This document shows positions 25,695 to 34,912 of a stretch of 64,000 nt of DNA, in pieces; positions within the stretch are counted from its first letter, which is position 1; the number at the start of each line of letters is the position of its first letter. This stretch comes from Burkholderiaceae bacterium. Lineage in GTDB: Bacteria > Pseudomonadota > Gammaproteobacteria > Burkholderiales > Burkholderiaceae_C. The notes beneath the pieces are model-generated. The model made no database searches, had not been told where the DNA came from, and saw only the letters and a list, made by a program, of their open reading frames with translations. Made by a program: the position numbers and the translations under genes. The stretch covers positions 310,001 to 374,000 of the forward strand of contig JACKLN010000001.1 in assembly GCA_024235855.1 (NCBI GenBank). Reading direction: 5' to 3'.

Positions 25695-25976
25695 ATGAAG
25701 GCCATCTGGAACGGCGTGACCATCGCCGAGAGCGACGACACAGTGGTCGTCGAGGGCAACCACTACTTCCCCGAGGCGTCGTTGAACCGCGCCTACGTGA
25801 CCTTCAGCAACCACCGCACCAGTTGCCCCTGGAAAGGCCAGGCCCACTACATGAGCCTGTTGGTGAACGGGGAAATGAACCCCGACGCCGTCTGGTTCTA
25901 CCCGGAGCCGAGCGAGGCCGCCGCCGAGATCCAGGGCCGGGTGGCGTTCTGGAAGGGCGTGCAGGTCGTCGACTGA
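25695..25976 (+). CDS. DUF427 domain protein
   Basis: This is a 93-residue protein with a GGAG site before ATG 25695. It matches DUF427: KAIWNGVTIAESDDTVVVEG, then NHYFPEASLN and the Cys-containing SCPWKGQAHYMSL, with AVWFYPEP near the end. It is a small beta-barrel of unknown function. Confidence 0.9.
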   Translation: MKAIWNGVTIAESDDTVVVEGNHYFPEASLNRAYVTFSNHRTSCPWKGQAHYMSLLVNGEMNPDAVWFYPEPSEAAAEIQGRVAFWKGVQVVD

Positions 25977-26050
25977 CCTGCCGGCGGGCGGCCCCGCCGG
26001 ACAGGCGGCCGGATCCCGGACCGCTGCGGACGAGGCGCCGCGGCTGAGGT

Positions 26051-26908
26051 TCAGGCGAGCACGCCGCGGCGGAAGTCCTCCACCGCCTGGAAGATCTCTT
26101 CCTTGCTGTTCATCACGAACGGCCCGTACTGGACGATGGGTTCGTTCAACGGCGCACCGGCCACGAGGATGGCCCGCGCGCCCTCCGGGCCGGCCTCGAG
26201 CACCACGCCGTCGGCGTCAGCCCGGTTCGCGAGGATGGCCATGCGCTGGCGTGGCACGGCGGTGCCGGCGATCGTCAGCGAACCACGGTAGACATAGACG
26301 AAGGCGTTGTGCGCGGGTGGCAGCACCTGCTCGAAGTTGGCGCCCGCTTCCAGAGTGATGTCCAGGAAGAGGGGCTCGGTGGTGTCTCGCTGCATGGCCC
26401 CGCTCGTGTCAGCCACCTGACCGGCAATGACGCGCACGCGACCGCCGAGCAGCGCGTGCTCCGGGATGTCGCCCGCCGGGATGTCGCGGTACCACGGCGC
26501 ACGCATCTTCTGCGCCGCCGGCAGGTTGAGCCAGAGCTGGAACCCTTCCATGCGGCCGTCGGCCTGCTCCGGCATCTCGCTGTGGATCACGCCGCGGCCG
26601 GCCGTCATCCACTGCACGCCGCCTGGGCCGAGCAGGCCTTCATTGCCCGCCGAATCGCGGTGGCGCATGCGGCCTTCGAGCATGTAGGTCACGGTCTCGA
26701 AGCCGCGGTGCGGATGGTCGGGAAAACCGGCGATATAGTCGCCCGGGTTGTCGGTGCCGAAGGCATCGAGCATCAGGAACGGGTCGAGCCGCCGCTGCAG
26801 GTCCTGGGTCAGGACACGGACGAGCTTGACGCCGGCGCCGTCCTGGGTGGGCTGGCCGGTGATGAGACGCTCGACGGTGCGGGGTGCTGTCACGGTTGGG
26901 ATCGTCAT
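26051..26908 (-). CDS. Pirin family protein
   Basis: This is a 285-residue bicupin. The metal-binding cupin is residues about 45-130 with DYIAGFPDHPHRGFETVTYM (His ligands) and GPGGVQWMTAGRGVIHSEMP. The C-terminal cupin includes the pirin motif AFVYVYRGSLTIAG. Pirins bind iron and some act as quercetinases; a role as redox sensor or dioxygenase is not resolved here. It is a single gene downstream of the PEP-CTERM unit's terminator. Confidence 0.9.
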   Translation of the reverse strand: MTIPTVTAPRTVERLITGQPTQDGAGVKLVRVLTQDLQRRLDPFLMLDAFGTDNPGDYIAGFPDHPHRGFETVTYMLEGRMRHRDSAGNEGLLGPGGVQWMTAGRGVIHSEMPEQADGRMEGFQLWLNLPAAQKMRAPWYRDIPAGDIPEHALLGGRVRVIAGQVADTSGAMQRDTTEPLFLDITLEAGANFEQVLPPAHNAFVYVYRGSLTIAGTAVPRQRMAILANRADADGVVLEAGPEGARAILVAGAPLNEPIVQYGPFVMNSKEEIFQAVEDFRRGVLA

Positions 26909-26986
26909 GGCAGCAAGGGTAGCGCCGACGCCCCGGCCAACCGTTGTCGCGGTTTGACGAACAGACTCAACCGATCAGAAAGCAGA

Positions 26987-27008
26987 CGGGCCGGCGACAG
27001 CCGGCCCG
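26987..27008 (-). terminator. Hairpin terminator of the PEP-CTERM gene
   Basis: A perfect 9-bp stem CGGGCCGGC / GCCGGCCCG with GACA loop is followed on the minus strand by TCTGCTTTCTG. It lies 44 bases after the PEP-CTERM stop and before the pirin gene. Confidence 0.65.
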
Positions 27009-27051
27009 CGTGAGACGGTCCCGCAACGTGCGGGCCGATGGTCCTGCAGGA

Positions 27052-27891
27052 TCAGGCGGCCTGCTGGCCCCGACGGCGACGAACGCCGTAGACCCCCAGC
27101 ACAGCCAGACCGGCCAGCGCCAGCGAACCCGGCTCGGACACCTGCCCGCCGCCACCACCGCCGCCTTGGTTACAGCCCGGCGCGTTCGAGTTCACGCAGG
27201 TGAACTGGCCCTTGATGGAATGCAGCTTCATGTAGTCCTTGGCCCCGTCCCAGTTCGGCGAACTGGCACCGTAGCGGCTGAAGGCGCTGACGATCCAGTA
27301 GCTGGAACTGATGGCGCTGCCGTTGACGGACCGATAGACCCCGTCGTCGAGGTTCTCGTAGTTGCCGACCAGATCCCAGCCCGTCGACAGCAGCGATGTC
27401 TCGGTCGACGAGGTCAGCGAAGCCAGGGCCTGGGACGGATCACCGGCGCCCGTCCATGCCAGGATGGAAATGTCGGTGTCGTAGGTGCTCGAGGGCCAGC
27501 CGATCTTCACGTCGCTCAGGGCAAAGCTCTCGTCGAAAGAGAACAGCAGCATCTCGAGCTTGCCGTCGTTGTCCATCGCGTGCTGCGGGCTGGATCCGGA
27601 CTCACCCACGTACGACACGCCGAAGCCGCCGCTCCAGTCCTCGACCTTGGCCGCCGCGAACACGCTGCCCGTGGTGGCGGCATAGGCATTCACGTCCACC
27701 GTGTAGTCCCACGAGTTCTCGGCGGCGCACTTGTACGTGTTGCCGGTTCCGCCGGCCTGAGCGTTGCTGGCCTCATTGCACGCGCCAGGCAGCGAGTTGT
27801 ACGGCAGGATGTACTCCTGGCTCACGGCCTGGGCACCATGCATGGCGCCGAAGCCGATGGCCAGCGCGAGGAGGTGACGTTGGATTTTCAT
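27052..27891 (-). CDS. PEP-CTERM surface protein
   Basis: This is a 279-residue secreted protein. ATG 27891 follows GGGAG. Residues 1-22 are a signal peptide ending GAQA. The mature domain is rich in Ser, Asp, Tyr and Trp, with a Cys pair near residue 37 and a later Cys pair (FTCVNSNAPGC). A poly-Gly linker precedes the sorting tail SEPGSLALAGLAVLGVYGVR plus a run of Arg, a PEP-CTERM variant with S-E-P. Such tails are processed by exosortase A after export. The ILAWTGAGDPS region resembles exosortase-dependent XDP-type proteins. PrsT, encoded just upstream on the same strand, belongs to the same system. Confidence 0.85.
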   Translation of the reverse strand: MKIQRHLLALAIGFGAMHGAQAVSQEYILPYNSLPGACNEASNAQAGGTGNTYKCAAENSWDYTVDVNAYAATTGSVFAAAKVEDWSGGFGVSYVGESGSSPQHAMDNDGKLEMLLFSFDESFALSDVKIGWPSSTYDTDISILAWTGAGDPSQALASLTSSTETSLLSTGWDLVGNYENLDDGVYRSVNGSAISSSYWIVSAFSRYGASSPNWDGAKDYMKLHSIKGQFTCVNSNAPGCNQGGGGGGGQVSEPGSLALAGLAVLGVYGVRRRRGQQAA

Positions 27892-28041
27892 GTTTCGGGA
27901 CTCCCGACGAACCGTTGCTTGATCAGATACAAGCAAACAACGCGCCAACCAAATTAGTCTTTCGTTTTCAACAAGTTACGAATCAAACCGGATGAGTGCT
28001 CGCCAACCTGTCAAGTCCTCCGACAGCCATTGATCGCGCTG

Positions 28042-30861
28042 TCAGGGCAAAGATTTGAGCAGTTCACGGGCCGCGGCGTCACCCTCGAATCGCGGGGCAG
28101 CCGCCAGCGCCGCCTGCAGTTCCGTGCGGGCCTCCTCGTGGCGCCCGCCATCGGCCAGCACGGCGGCGAGGTGATAGCGGATTGTCGGGTTGCCGGGCTG
28201 TCGGAGACGGGCGTCGCGCAACAGCTGCAGGGCGCGGTCGCGCTGGCCATTCTTGAAGAGCACCCAGCCCAGGGTGTCGGTGATGGCCGCGCTGCCGGGC
28301 CCGGCAGCCATCGCCTGTTCGGCCACTGGCAAAGCCGCCTTCGGATCCAGCACGACCAGCACGTTGGCCAGTTCGTTCAACAGGCCAGCATCCCCGGGCC
28401 GCTGCTTCAAGAGTCGCTCCAGTGTCGTGCGGGCCGCAGCGTGGTCGCCACGCCGCAGCTGGACGCCCGCCAGCGCGCGCGCCGCCGTCAGGTCGTCGGG
28501 CTTGCTGCGCGCCCAGCTGACCAGCAGTTCATTGGCGGCGGCCGGCTTGCCGCCGATCTCCAGCGCCGCGCTGAGCTTGAGCAGGGTGGTCGTGCTCGGC
28601 TCGGCCCGATGCGCCTGGCGGTAGCGTTCGATCGCCACGCTGGACTGCTGACGCGCCCACGCCACGTCGCCCAGCAGTGTCTGGCCCAGCGCACGGGTGG
28701 GATGCTTCTCCAGGATGCGCCGCGCGATCCCCTCGGCCTGGTCGAGACGGCCGGAACGGGTCTCGACCTCCGCCAGAGCCGCCAGGGCCGGCAGGAAGTC
28801 GGGCCGACCGTTGAGGCTCTTGTCGAGGCTGTAGGCGGCGCCATCCAGGTTGCCCGCGGCGATCTGCAACAGCGCGATCTCGAGCTGGAGTTCAGGGTCG
28901 AAGTTGGCCAACCGGGTGGCAGCGCCCAGGCTGACCCGCGCGCCGTCCTTGTCCTTGCCGGCCAGTTGCATGCGGGCCACCGCCACCTGCGCCCGCGGAT
29001 CCGAGGGCAGCTTGGTGGCCATGGCCTTGACCACCGCAATGGCCTCGGGCGCGCGGCCCGCCTTCAGGTGCAGGTCGGCCAGCGCCAGCACCGGGCGCAT
29101 GTCCTGCGGGCTCCCGTGCAGGATCGCCTGCTCGAGCAGGCGCTGGGCCTCATCGCCGCGGCCGCGGCGCTGTGCCAAGGCAGCGAGCTCGAACAGCAGC
29201 TCCGCGTCGCGCTCGTTCTTCAGCAACAGGCCGTTGAGCCGGGCCTGCGCCGCGTCGAAACGCCCTTGTGCCGCATCCAGACGCGCCATCTGCACCTGGG
29301 CCGACCGCAGCCCCGGATCCAGGGTCAGTGCCGCCTCGAGCGCCGCGCGGGCCCCGGCGGCATCACGGTTGCCCATCCTGGCCTGCGCCAGCACCGTCTG
29401 GGCACGCGCATCCTTGGGCCGCCGCTGAACCAGCTGCCGGGCCAGGCTCAGCGCCTTGGTCGGGTCATCCCGCTGCAGGTACAAGCCCACCAGCGCCGCC
29501 GCCGCCTGGAACTGCCCCGGATCCTGCTTCAGGGCCGATTCCAGCTCACGCACGGCACCCGCGAGTTCGCCGCCACCGATCAGGCTGAGGCCCAACGCGG
29601 CCCGCAGCGCCGGGTTCTCCTGCGCCTGCAGGCCGGAGCGCGCCACCTGGGTGGCACGCCCGGTGCGTCCGGAGGCCATGAGGGCCGAGGCCATCAGGGT
29701 CTGTGCCTGGGCGTCGCGCGGGTTCGCCTGCAGGTAGTCGTCCAGCGCCTGCATGGCCGGCTCGACCTTGCCCTCGGCCAGCAGAATCTGCGCCAGCAGC
29801 TTCGAGACGCCGCCGCGCGGGTCCAGGTTGCGATAGGCCTCGAGGTACGGGATGGCCGCTTCCCGCTCACCCAGGCCATAGTGTGCAAGGCCCGCAAGCA
29901 TCAGCACCTGCGCCTTGTAGCGGATGTAGTCGATCGGCACCGGGTCGACCAGCGACGTCACTTCCCTGAGCGCCTTGCGCGACCCTTCCAGGTCGCCGGA
30001 CTTTTCGGCCAGCAAGGCGCTGAGGAAGGCGCCGCGCGGATCTGCCGCGGCCACCTCGCGCAGCCGGGTCACGTCCTGTCGCGCCTCGTCGACGCGACCC
30101 TGGTCGATCAGCAGCCCAGCCCGCGACAACAGTGCCTCGACATGGTCCGGCGACTTGCTCAGCGCGCGGCCGTAACCCTCCAGGGCGGACTTCAGGGCGC
30201 CACGCACGTGGTCGATCTGCGCCCGCTGGTAGATCACGTTGGCCGATGTCGGTGCCAGCGACAGCGCCTTGTCCGCTGCCGCGATCGCGCGGTCATAGGC
30301 ACGGCTGCGAATCTGGAGCGTCACTTCCGCCAGCCAGGAATCGGGATCCTCGGGGCGCAGCTTGCGCGCCTCGTCGACCATGGCCATGGCCTCCCTGGCG
30401 TTGCCCAGGTCAGCGGCAGCACTCGACTTCAGCAGCAGCAGCCGGTACTGGGTCTCGGGCGGCAGCCCGGGCACGCTGAAGCGTGAATCGGCCAGCAACA
30501 CGGCCGAGCGCCCCTGGTCCAGGACGCTCTGCGCCAGCGGCAGCACCGCTTCGGCGCGCGCCACACCCAGGCGCATGGCCTCGGCCAGCGCAGCCTCGGC
30601 TGCGGCGGGCTGCCCGTCCTCCAGCAGGGACCTCCCCATCAGCAGATGCACGGGCAGCAACGCCCGGTCACGTTCCAGCGCGTTCTTCAGCTGGATGATC
30701 GCGCCCTTGAAGTCGCGCTTGTCGAATCGCTGCAACGCGTCTTCGTAGAAGCGGGAGGCCTGCGGATCGGCCGCCGTGGCCTGGCCTGCAGCCAGGCACA
30801 AGGCCAGCAACAGACCCGGGCCCAGGCGACGGGAAAAAAGTCGTGGTTTCACGTCGGGCAT
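28042..30861 (-). CDS. prsT: PEP-CTERM system TPR-repeat protein PrsT
   Basis: This is a 939-residue protein with a signal peptide (residues 1-29, ending QATA), then about 20 or more TPR-like helix pairs through the whole length (for example RFYEDALQRFDKRDFKGAII near the start and GDAGLLNELANVLVVLDPKA, then AITDTLGWVLFKNGQRDRAL, near the end). Length and the leading FYEDALQRFDKRDFKGAIIQ match PrsT, which accompanies XrtA/PEP-CTERM exopolysaccharide loci, although no other genes of that locus are in the window. It is located in the periplasm or outer membrane. The gene is divergent from a thioredoxin-fold gene with 136 bases between them. Tandem TPRs also explain a long antisense open frame over this gene. 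Confidence 0.88.
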   Translation of the reverse strand: MPDVKPRLFSRRLGPGLLLALCLAAGQATAADPQASRFYEDALQRFDKRDFKGAIIQLKNALERDRALLPVHLLMGRSLLEDGQPAAAEAALAEAMRLGVARAEAVLPLAQSVLDQGRSAVLLADSRFSVPGLPPETQYRLLLLKSSAAADLGNAREAMAMVDEARKLRPEDPDSWLAEVTLQIRSRAYDRAIAAADKALSLAPTSANVIYQRAQIDHVRGALKSALEGYGRALSKSPDHVEALLSRAGLLIDQGRVDEARQDVTRLREVAAADPRGAFLSALLAEKSGDLEGSRKALREVTSLVDPVPIDYIRYKAQVLMLAGLAHYGLGEREAAIPYLEAYRNLDPRGGVSKLLAQILLAEGKVEPAMQALDDYLQANPRDAQAQTLMASALMASGRTGRATQVARSGLQAQENPALRAALGLSLIGGGELAGAVRELESALKQDPGQFQAAAALVGLYLQRDDPTKALSLARQLVQRRPKDARAQTVLAQARMGNRDAAGARAALEAALTLDPGLRSAQVQMARLDAAQGRFDAAQARLNGLLLKNERDAELLFELAALAQRRGRGDEAQRLLEQAILHGSPQDMRPVLALADLHLKAGRAPEAIAVVKAMATKLPSDPRAQVAVARMQLAGKDKDGARVSLGAATRLANFDPELQLEIALLQIAAGNLDGAAYSLDKSLNGRPDFLPALAALAEVETRSGRLDQAEGIARRILEKHPTRALGQTLLGDVAWARQQSSVAIERYRQAHRAEPSTTTLLKLSAALEIGGKPAAANELLVSWARSKPDDLTAARALAGVQLRRGDHAAARTTLERLLKQRPGDAGLLNELANVLVVLDPKAALPVAEQAMAAGPGSAAITDTLGWVLFKNGQRDRALQLLRDARLRQPGNPTIRYHLAAVLADGGRHEEARTELQAALAAAPRFEGDAAARELLKSLP

Positions 30862-30997
30862 GGTAGGCGAGAGGGCATCCACAGGGGCTCGATGAGGCGC
30901 GGGACGGGTGAAGTGCACGTGCGAATTGACGCGTGAGTGGGCACTTTGTTTCATCGGGCGCAGAATCGTCGCTCTGTCCGCCCAACGCTCGCCATCC

Positions 30998-32548
30998 ATG
31001 ACCATGCTGCGTGCCTTGCTGTCTGCCCTGCTCGTCGCACTTGCTCCCCTGCATGCCATCGCCGCAGGCAAGGCGCCCTCGACCAACATCACCTGGCTGG
31101 CCGCGGCAACCGGCTCCGACGTCGACACCGCCTTCGCGCAGGCCAAGGCGCAGAACAAGCCGGTCCTGCTGTACTGGGGCGCCACGTGGTGCCCGCCCTG
31201 CAACCAGCTCAAGGCCACCTTCTTCAACCGACAGGACTTTGCCCAGGCCGCCAGCGGCTTCATCGCCGTGCACGTGGACGGCGACCGGCCCGGCGCGCAG
31301 AAACTCGGCACGCGCTTCAAGGTCGGTGGCTACCCCACCGTGGTGCTGTTCTCGCCCGAGGGCCGCGAGATCACCCGCCTGCCCGGCGAGGCCGACCCGG
31401 AGCGCATGATGGCCGTGCTGCGGCTGGGCCTGTCCGGCGGCCGCCCGATGGCCGACGTGCTGGCCGACGCCCGCGCCGGCAAGCCGCTGCCGGCCGGTGC
31501 CTGGCGCATGCTGGCCTTCTATTCCTGGGACACCGACCAGGACCAGCTGGTGGCCGAGGCCGACCGCCCCGACGTGCTGGCCGACCTGGCACGCAAGGCG
31601 CCGGCAGCGGACGTGGACGTGGCCACCCGCCTGTGGCTCAAGGCCGTGGCCGCCAGCGACGACGGCAAGGGGCTGAAGGCCGACGCCGCGCTGCGCGCCC
31701 GTGTGCAGGCGGTGCTGGCGGACCCCGCCGCGGCGCGCCGCCATGCCGACGTGCTGTCCAACAACGCCCCCGAACTGCTGCGCGCGCTCAGCGAGGACGG
31801 CAGCACCGAGCGCAAGCCGCTGGCCACCGCGCTCGACGCCGCCTTGCAACGCCTGGCCCGCGACACGACCCTGTCGCGCGGCGACCGCATCTCGGCGCTG
31901 ATCGGCCGCGTGCAGATCGCACGCCTGGGCCTGCCGCGGGATGCGGTCAAGGTGGACCTGCCATCAGAACTCGTGAGTGAAGTGCGCATGCACGTCATGG
32001 CAGACGACCGGGACATCCGCGACGGCTACGAGCGCCAGGCCGTGATCACCGCCGGCGCCTACGCGCTGGGCCAGGTCGGCCGCTGGGCGGAGAGCGATGC
32101 CCTGCTGCAGGCCAACCTGGCCAGGAGCCATTCGCCCTACTACCTGATGAGCCAGCTCGGCAGCAACGCGCGCAAGCAGGGCCGCACCGACGACGCCCTG
32201 CGGTGGTACGGCGAGGCCTACGCCAAGAGCGAAGGCCCGGCCACGCGGCTGCAGTGGGGCACGGGCTACCTGAGCGCGCTGGTGGACCTGGCGCCCAAGG
32301 ATGCCCGGCGCATCGAGCAGACCGCCGCCCAGCTGATCGGCGAGGCGGCGCAGGACGACGGCGCCTTCAGCGGCCGCAGTGCCCGCGTGCTGCAGCGCCT
32401 GGGCCGCAAACTCAGCGCCTGGGGTGGTGACCCGGCCCATGCGGCCGTGCTGCAGCGGTTGCAGGTGCAGCTCGACGGCGTCTGCGCCAAGGTCGATGCC
32501 GCCGACCGCGCGGCCTGCAGCGCGGTGCTCAAGCCCGCGGCCAGCTGA
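30998..32548 (+). CDS. Exported thioredoxin-fold protein with C-terminal helical domain
   Basis: This is a 516-residue protein with a signal peptide (about 1-19, APLHAIAA). Residues 35-150 are a thioredoxin fold with active site GATWCPPCNQLKATF and the cis-Pro segment GGYPTVVLF. The remaining 350 residues are helical and TPR-like (QAVITAGAYALGQVGRWAES, then LARSHSPYYLMSQLGSNARK). It is probably a periplasmic disulfide reductase or oxidase attached to a protein-binding domain. ATG 30998 was chosen, with ATG 31004 as an alternative. Confidence 0.8.
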   Translation: MTMLRALLSALLVALAPLHAIAAGKAPSTNITWLAAATGSDVDTAFAQAKAQNKPVLLYWGATWCPPCNQLKATFFNRQDFAQAASGFIAVHVDGDRPGAQKLGTRFKVGGYPTVVLFSPEGREITRLPGEADPERMMAVLRLGLSGGRPMADVLADARAGKPLPAGAWRMLAFYSWDTDQDQLVAEADRPDVLADLARKAPAADVDVATRLWLKAVAASDDGKGLKADAALRARVQAVLADPAAARRHADVLSNNAPELLRALSEDGSTERKPLATALDAALQRLARDTTLSRGDRISALIGRVQIARLGLPRDAVKVDLPSELVSEVRMHVMADDRDIRDGYERQAVITAGAYALGQVGRWAESDALLQANLARSHSPYYLMSQLGSNARKQGRTDDALRWYGEAYAKSEGPATRLQWGTGYLSALVDLAPKDARRIEQTAAQLIGEAAQDDGAFSGRSARVLQRLGRKLSAWGGDPAHAAVLQRLQVQLDGVCAKVDAADRAACSAVLKPAAS

Positions 32549-32675
32549 CGGCTGACGGCCGGCAGGGGCTGGTCGCGCCGCCGTTCATCGCCGGCTCCCG
32601 GCCGTCCGCCGCCAGGATCGGCGTTTCGCCCGTTGCGGCGGGTGTGTTCGGCGCGCACGCCCACAATCCGCCGCC

Positions 32676-34145
32676 ATGCGACACCGCCTTGCCCCCCTCG
32701 GCCTGGTGCTCGCGCTGACCGGCGCTCCCGCGCTGGCGGCCGACACCCTGCCCACGCCCTGCCGGCTGCCCGGCGTCGAGCACGATGCCCGCTGCGGCAG
32801 CGTCTCGCGCCTGCTGGATCCCACCCGCGCCGACGGGCCGCGCATCGACGTGCACTACGTCGTGCTGCCCGCCCTGGCGCGCAACAAGAAGCCCGACCCG
32901 GTGTTCTTTTTCGCCGGTGGGCCGGGCCAGAGCGCCATCGCGCTGGCCGGGCCGATGAGCCGGCTGTTCACCCGGCTGGGCAACCGCCGCGACGTGGTGC
33001 TGATCGACCAGCGCGGCACCGGCCGCAGCGCGCCGCTGACCTGCGACACGCCCGACCCGGCCGCGCCGCTGCGCGAGCTGGCCGACATGGCTGCCGTGCG
33101 TGACCGTCTGCAGCGCTGCCGAACGGCCCTGGAGGCCCTGCCGCACGGCGACCTGCGCCAGTACACGACGACCATCGCGATGGCCGACGCCGACGCCGTG
33201 CGCCAGGCGCTGGGCGCCGCGCAGGTCAACGTGGTGGGCGGCAGCTACGGCACGCGGGCCGCGCTGGAGTACCTGCGGCAGTTCCCGCAGGCGGTGCGCC
33301 GCGCGGTGATCGACGGCGTGGCGCCACCGGACATGGTGCTGCCGGCCACCTTCGGCCCCGACGGCCAGGCCGCCTTCGACGCATTGGCGGCGGCCTGCCA
33401 TGCCGAGCCAGCCTGCGCCGCGCGCTATCCCGACCTGGCGGGTCAATGGCAGCGGCTGCTCGACAGCCTGCCGCGCGAGATCGGCGTCACCCACCCCGTG
33501 ACCGGCCAGCCGGAGCGGCTGACGCTGACGCGCGACATCGCCGGGTCGATGCTGCGCGGCCCGCTGTACGTGCCGGCGCTGGCGTCCGCGCTGCCGCTGG
33601 CCATCAGTGAGGCCGCGGCCGGGCGCTTCGAGGCGCTGTTCGGGCTCGGCGGCGCGCTCGGCGGCGGCCGCAAGGAGCAGCAGCTGGCCGAAGGCATGCA
33701 CTTCTCGGTCGTCTGCGCCGAGGACGCGCCTCGTCTGGCCAGCGCGCCGGCGGCACCCGCCCCGGCCTTCGGCACCACCTTCGCCGACCTCTACCGCGAC
33801 ACCTGTGCCACGTGGCCGCGTGGCAGCGTGCCCGAGGCCTTCTACACGATGCCGCCGGCCCCGGCCGCCACGCTGGTGCTGTCCGGCGGCATCGACCCGG
33901 TGACGCCGCCCCGGCACGGTGAACGGGCAGCGCAGGCGCTGGGGACCAAGGCGCGCCACGTGATCGTGCCAAAGGCTGGCCACGGCGTGATGGGCATCGG
34001 CTGCATGCGCGACGTGCTGTACCGCTTCATCGACGCCGAGACCGACACCGACGCGCTGGCCGTGGACACCGCCTGCGTCGAATCCATCCCGCGGCCGCCG
34101 GCGTTCCAGCCGGTGCGCGCCGCCACCGCCGGGAGCGCCCGATGA
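32676..34145 (+). CDS. Exported alpha/beta hydrolase, TAP/proline-iminopeptidase type
   Basis: This is a 489-residue protein with a signal peptide (1-21, APALAA). The fold shows oxyanion segment FFFAGGPGQSAIALAGP, DQRGTGRSAPLTC, nucleophile GGSYGTRAALEYLRQFP, the acid in LSGGIDPVTPPRHGERA and catalytic His in PKAGHGVMGIG. Together these match tripeptidyl-aminopeptidase-like hydrolases with a TAP C-terminal domain. It overlaps the ABC ATPase gene by 4 bases and forms a three-gene operon with the exporter, so the peptide or ester it acts on may be linked to the transported substrate. Confidence 0.85.
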   Translation: MRHRLAPLGLVLALTGAPALAADTLPTPCRLPGVEHDARCGSVSRLLDPTRADGPRIDVHYVVLPALARNKKPDPVFFFAGGPGQSAIALAGPMSRLFTRLGNRRDVVLIDQRGTGRSAPLTCDTPDPAAPLRELADMAAVRDRLQRCRTALEALPHGDLRQYTTTIAMADADAVRQALGAAQVNVVGGSYGTRAALEYLRQFPQAVRRAVIDGVAPPDMVLPATFGPDGQAAFDALAAACHAEPACAARYPDLAGQWQRLLDSLPREIGVTHPVTGQPERLTLTRDIAGSMLRGPLYVPALASALPLAISEAAAGRFEALFGLGGALGGGRKEQQLAEGMHFSVVCAEDAPRLASAPAAPAPAFGTTFADLYRDTCATWPRGSVPEAFYTMPPAPAATLVLSGGIDPVTPPRHGERAAQALGTKARHVIVPKAGHGVMGIGCMRDVLYRFIDAETDTDALAVDTACVESIPRPPAFQPVRAATAGSAR

Positions 34146-34912
34146 TCGAAGTCAATGCATTGACCAAGCGCTTCACCCAGGGCCGCGGGCGCAAGGCGCG
34201 GGTGGTGCAGGCCGTGGACGGCGTCAGCTGGAAGGCGGCCGACGGCGCCATCACCGGCGTGCTCGGCCCCAATGGCGCCGGCAAGACGACCACACTGCGC
34301 ATGGTGGCCGGCCTGATCGCCCCCGACAGCGGCCGCTGCGCGGTGGACGGCCTGGACGTGGCCCGCGAACCGCGTGCCGCGCTGGCCCGCCTGGGCGTGC
34401 TCAGCGACGCCCGCGGCCTGTACCCGCGGCTGACGGCGCGCGAGAACATCGTCTACTACGGCCGCCTGCAGGGCATGAGCACGGCCGCCGCCGCGGCGCG
34501 CGCCGAGACCCTGGCGCACCTGCTGGAGATGACCCCGCTGCTGGACCGCCGCACCGAAGGTTTCAGCCAGGGCGAACGCATGAAGACCGCGCTCGCCCGG
34601 GCCCTGGTGCACGACCCGGCGAACATCATCCTCGACGAGCCGACCAACGGCCTGGACGTGCTGGCCACGCGCGCACTGCGCGAGACGCTGCGCCGGCTGC
34701 GCGACGAGCAGGGCAAGTGCATCGTCTTTTCCACCCACATCATGCAGGAGGTGGCCTACCTCTGCGACCGCGTGGTGCTCGTGGCCCACGGCCGCACGGT
34801 GGCCGAGGGCACGGTGGCCGAGCTCAACGCACAGGCCGGGCAGGCCGACTTCGAGGAAACCTTCGTGCAACTGGCCTTCGATGCCGCAGATCGTGAAGGA
34901 GCCACCGCATGA
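34142..34912 (+). CDS. ABC transporter ATP-binding protein (NatA-like)
   Basis: This is a 256-residue ATPase with Walker A (GPNGAGKTTTLRM), Q-loop, signature FSQGERMKTALARAL (a FSQGE variant of LSGGQ common in NatA) and Walker B NIILDEPTNGLDV with STHIMQEV as H-loop. It pairs with the NatB-like permease immediately downstream (4-base overlap). NatAB exports sodium in Bacillus, but related pairs export other compounds, so the substrate is not fixed. Confidence 0.88.
   Translation: MIEVNALTKRFTQGRGRKARVVQAVDGVSWKAADGAITGVLGPNGAGKTTTLRMVAGLIAPDSGRCAVDGLDVAREPRAALARLGVLSDARGLYPRLTARENIVYYGRLQGMSTAAAAARAETLAHLLEMTPLLDRRTEGFSQGERMKTALARALVHDPANIILDEPTNGLDVLATRALRETLRRLRDEQGKCIVFSTHIMQEVAYLCDRVVLVAHGRTVAEGTVAELNAQAGQADFEETFVQLAFDAADREGATA

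Noticed and set aside
28030..30486. 818-codon open frame on the + strand over prsT
   Set aside because: It is antisense to a well-supported TPR protein; high GC and the repeating TPR codons keep the opposite frame open.
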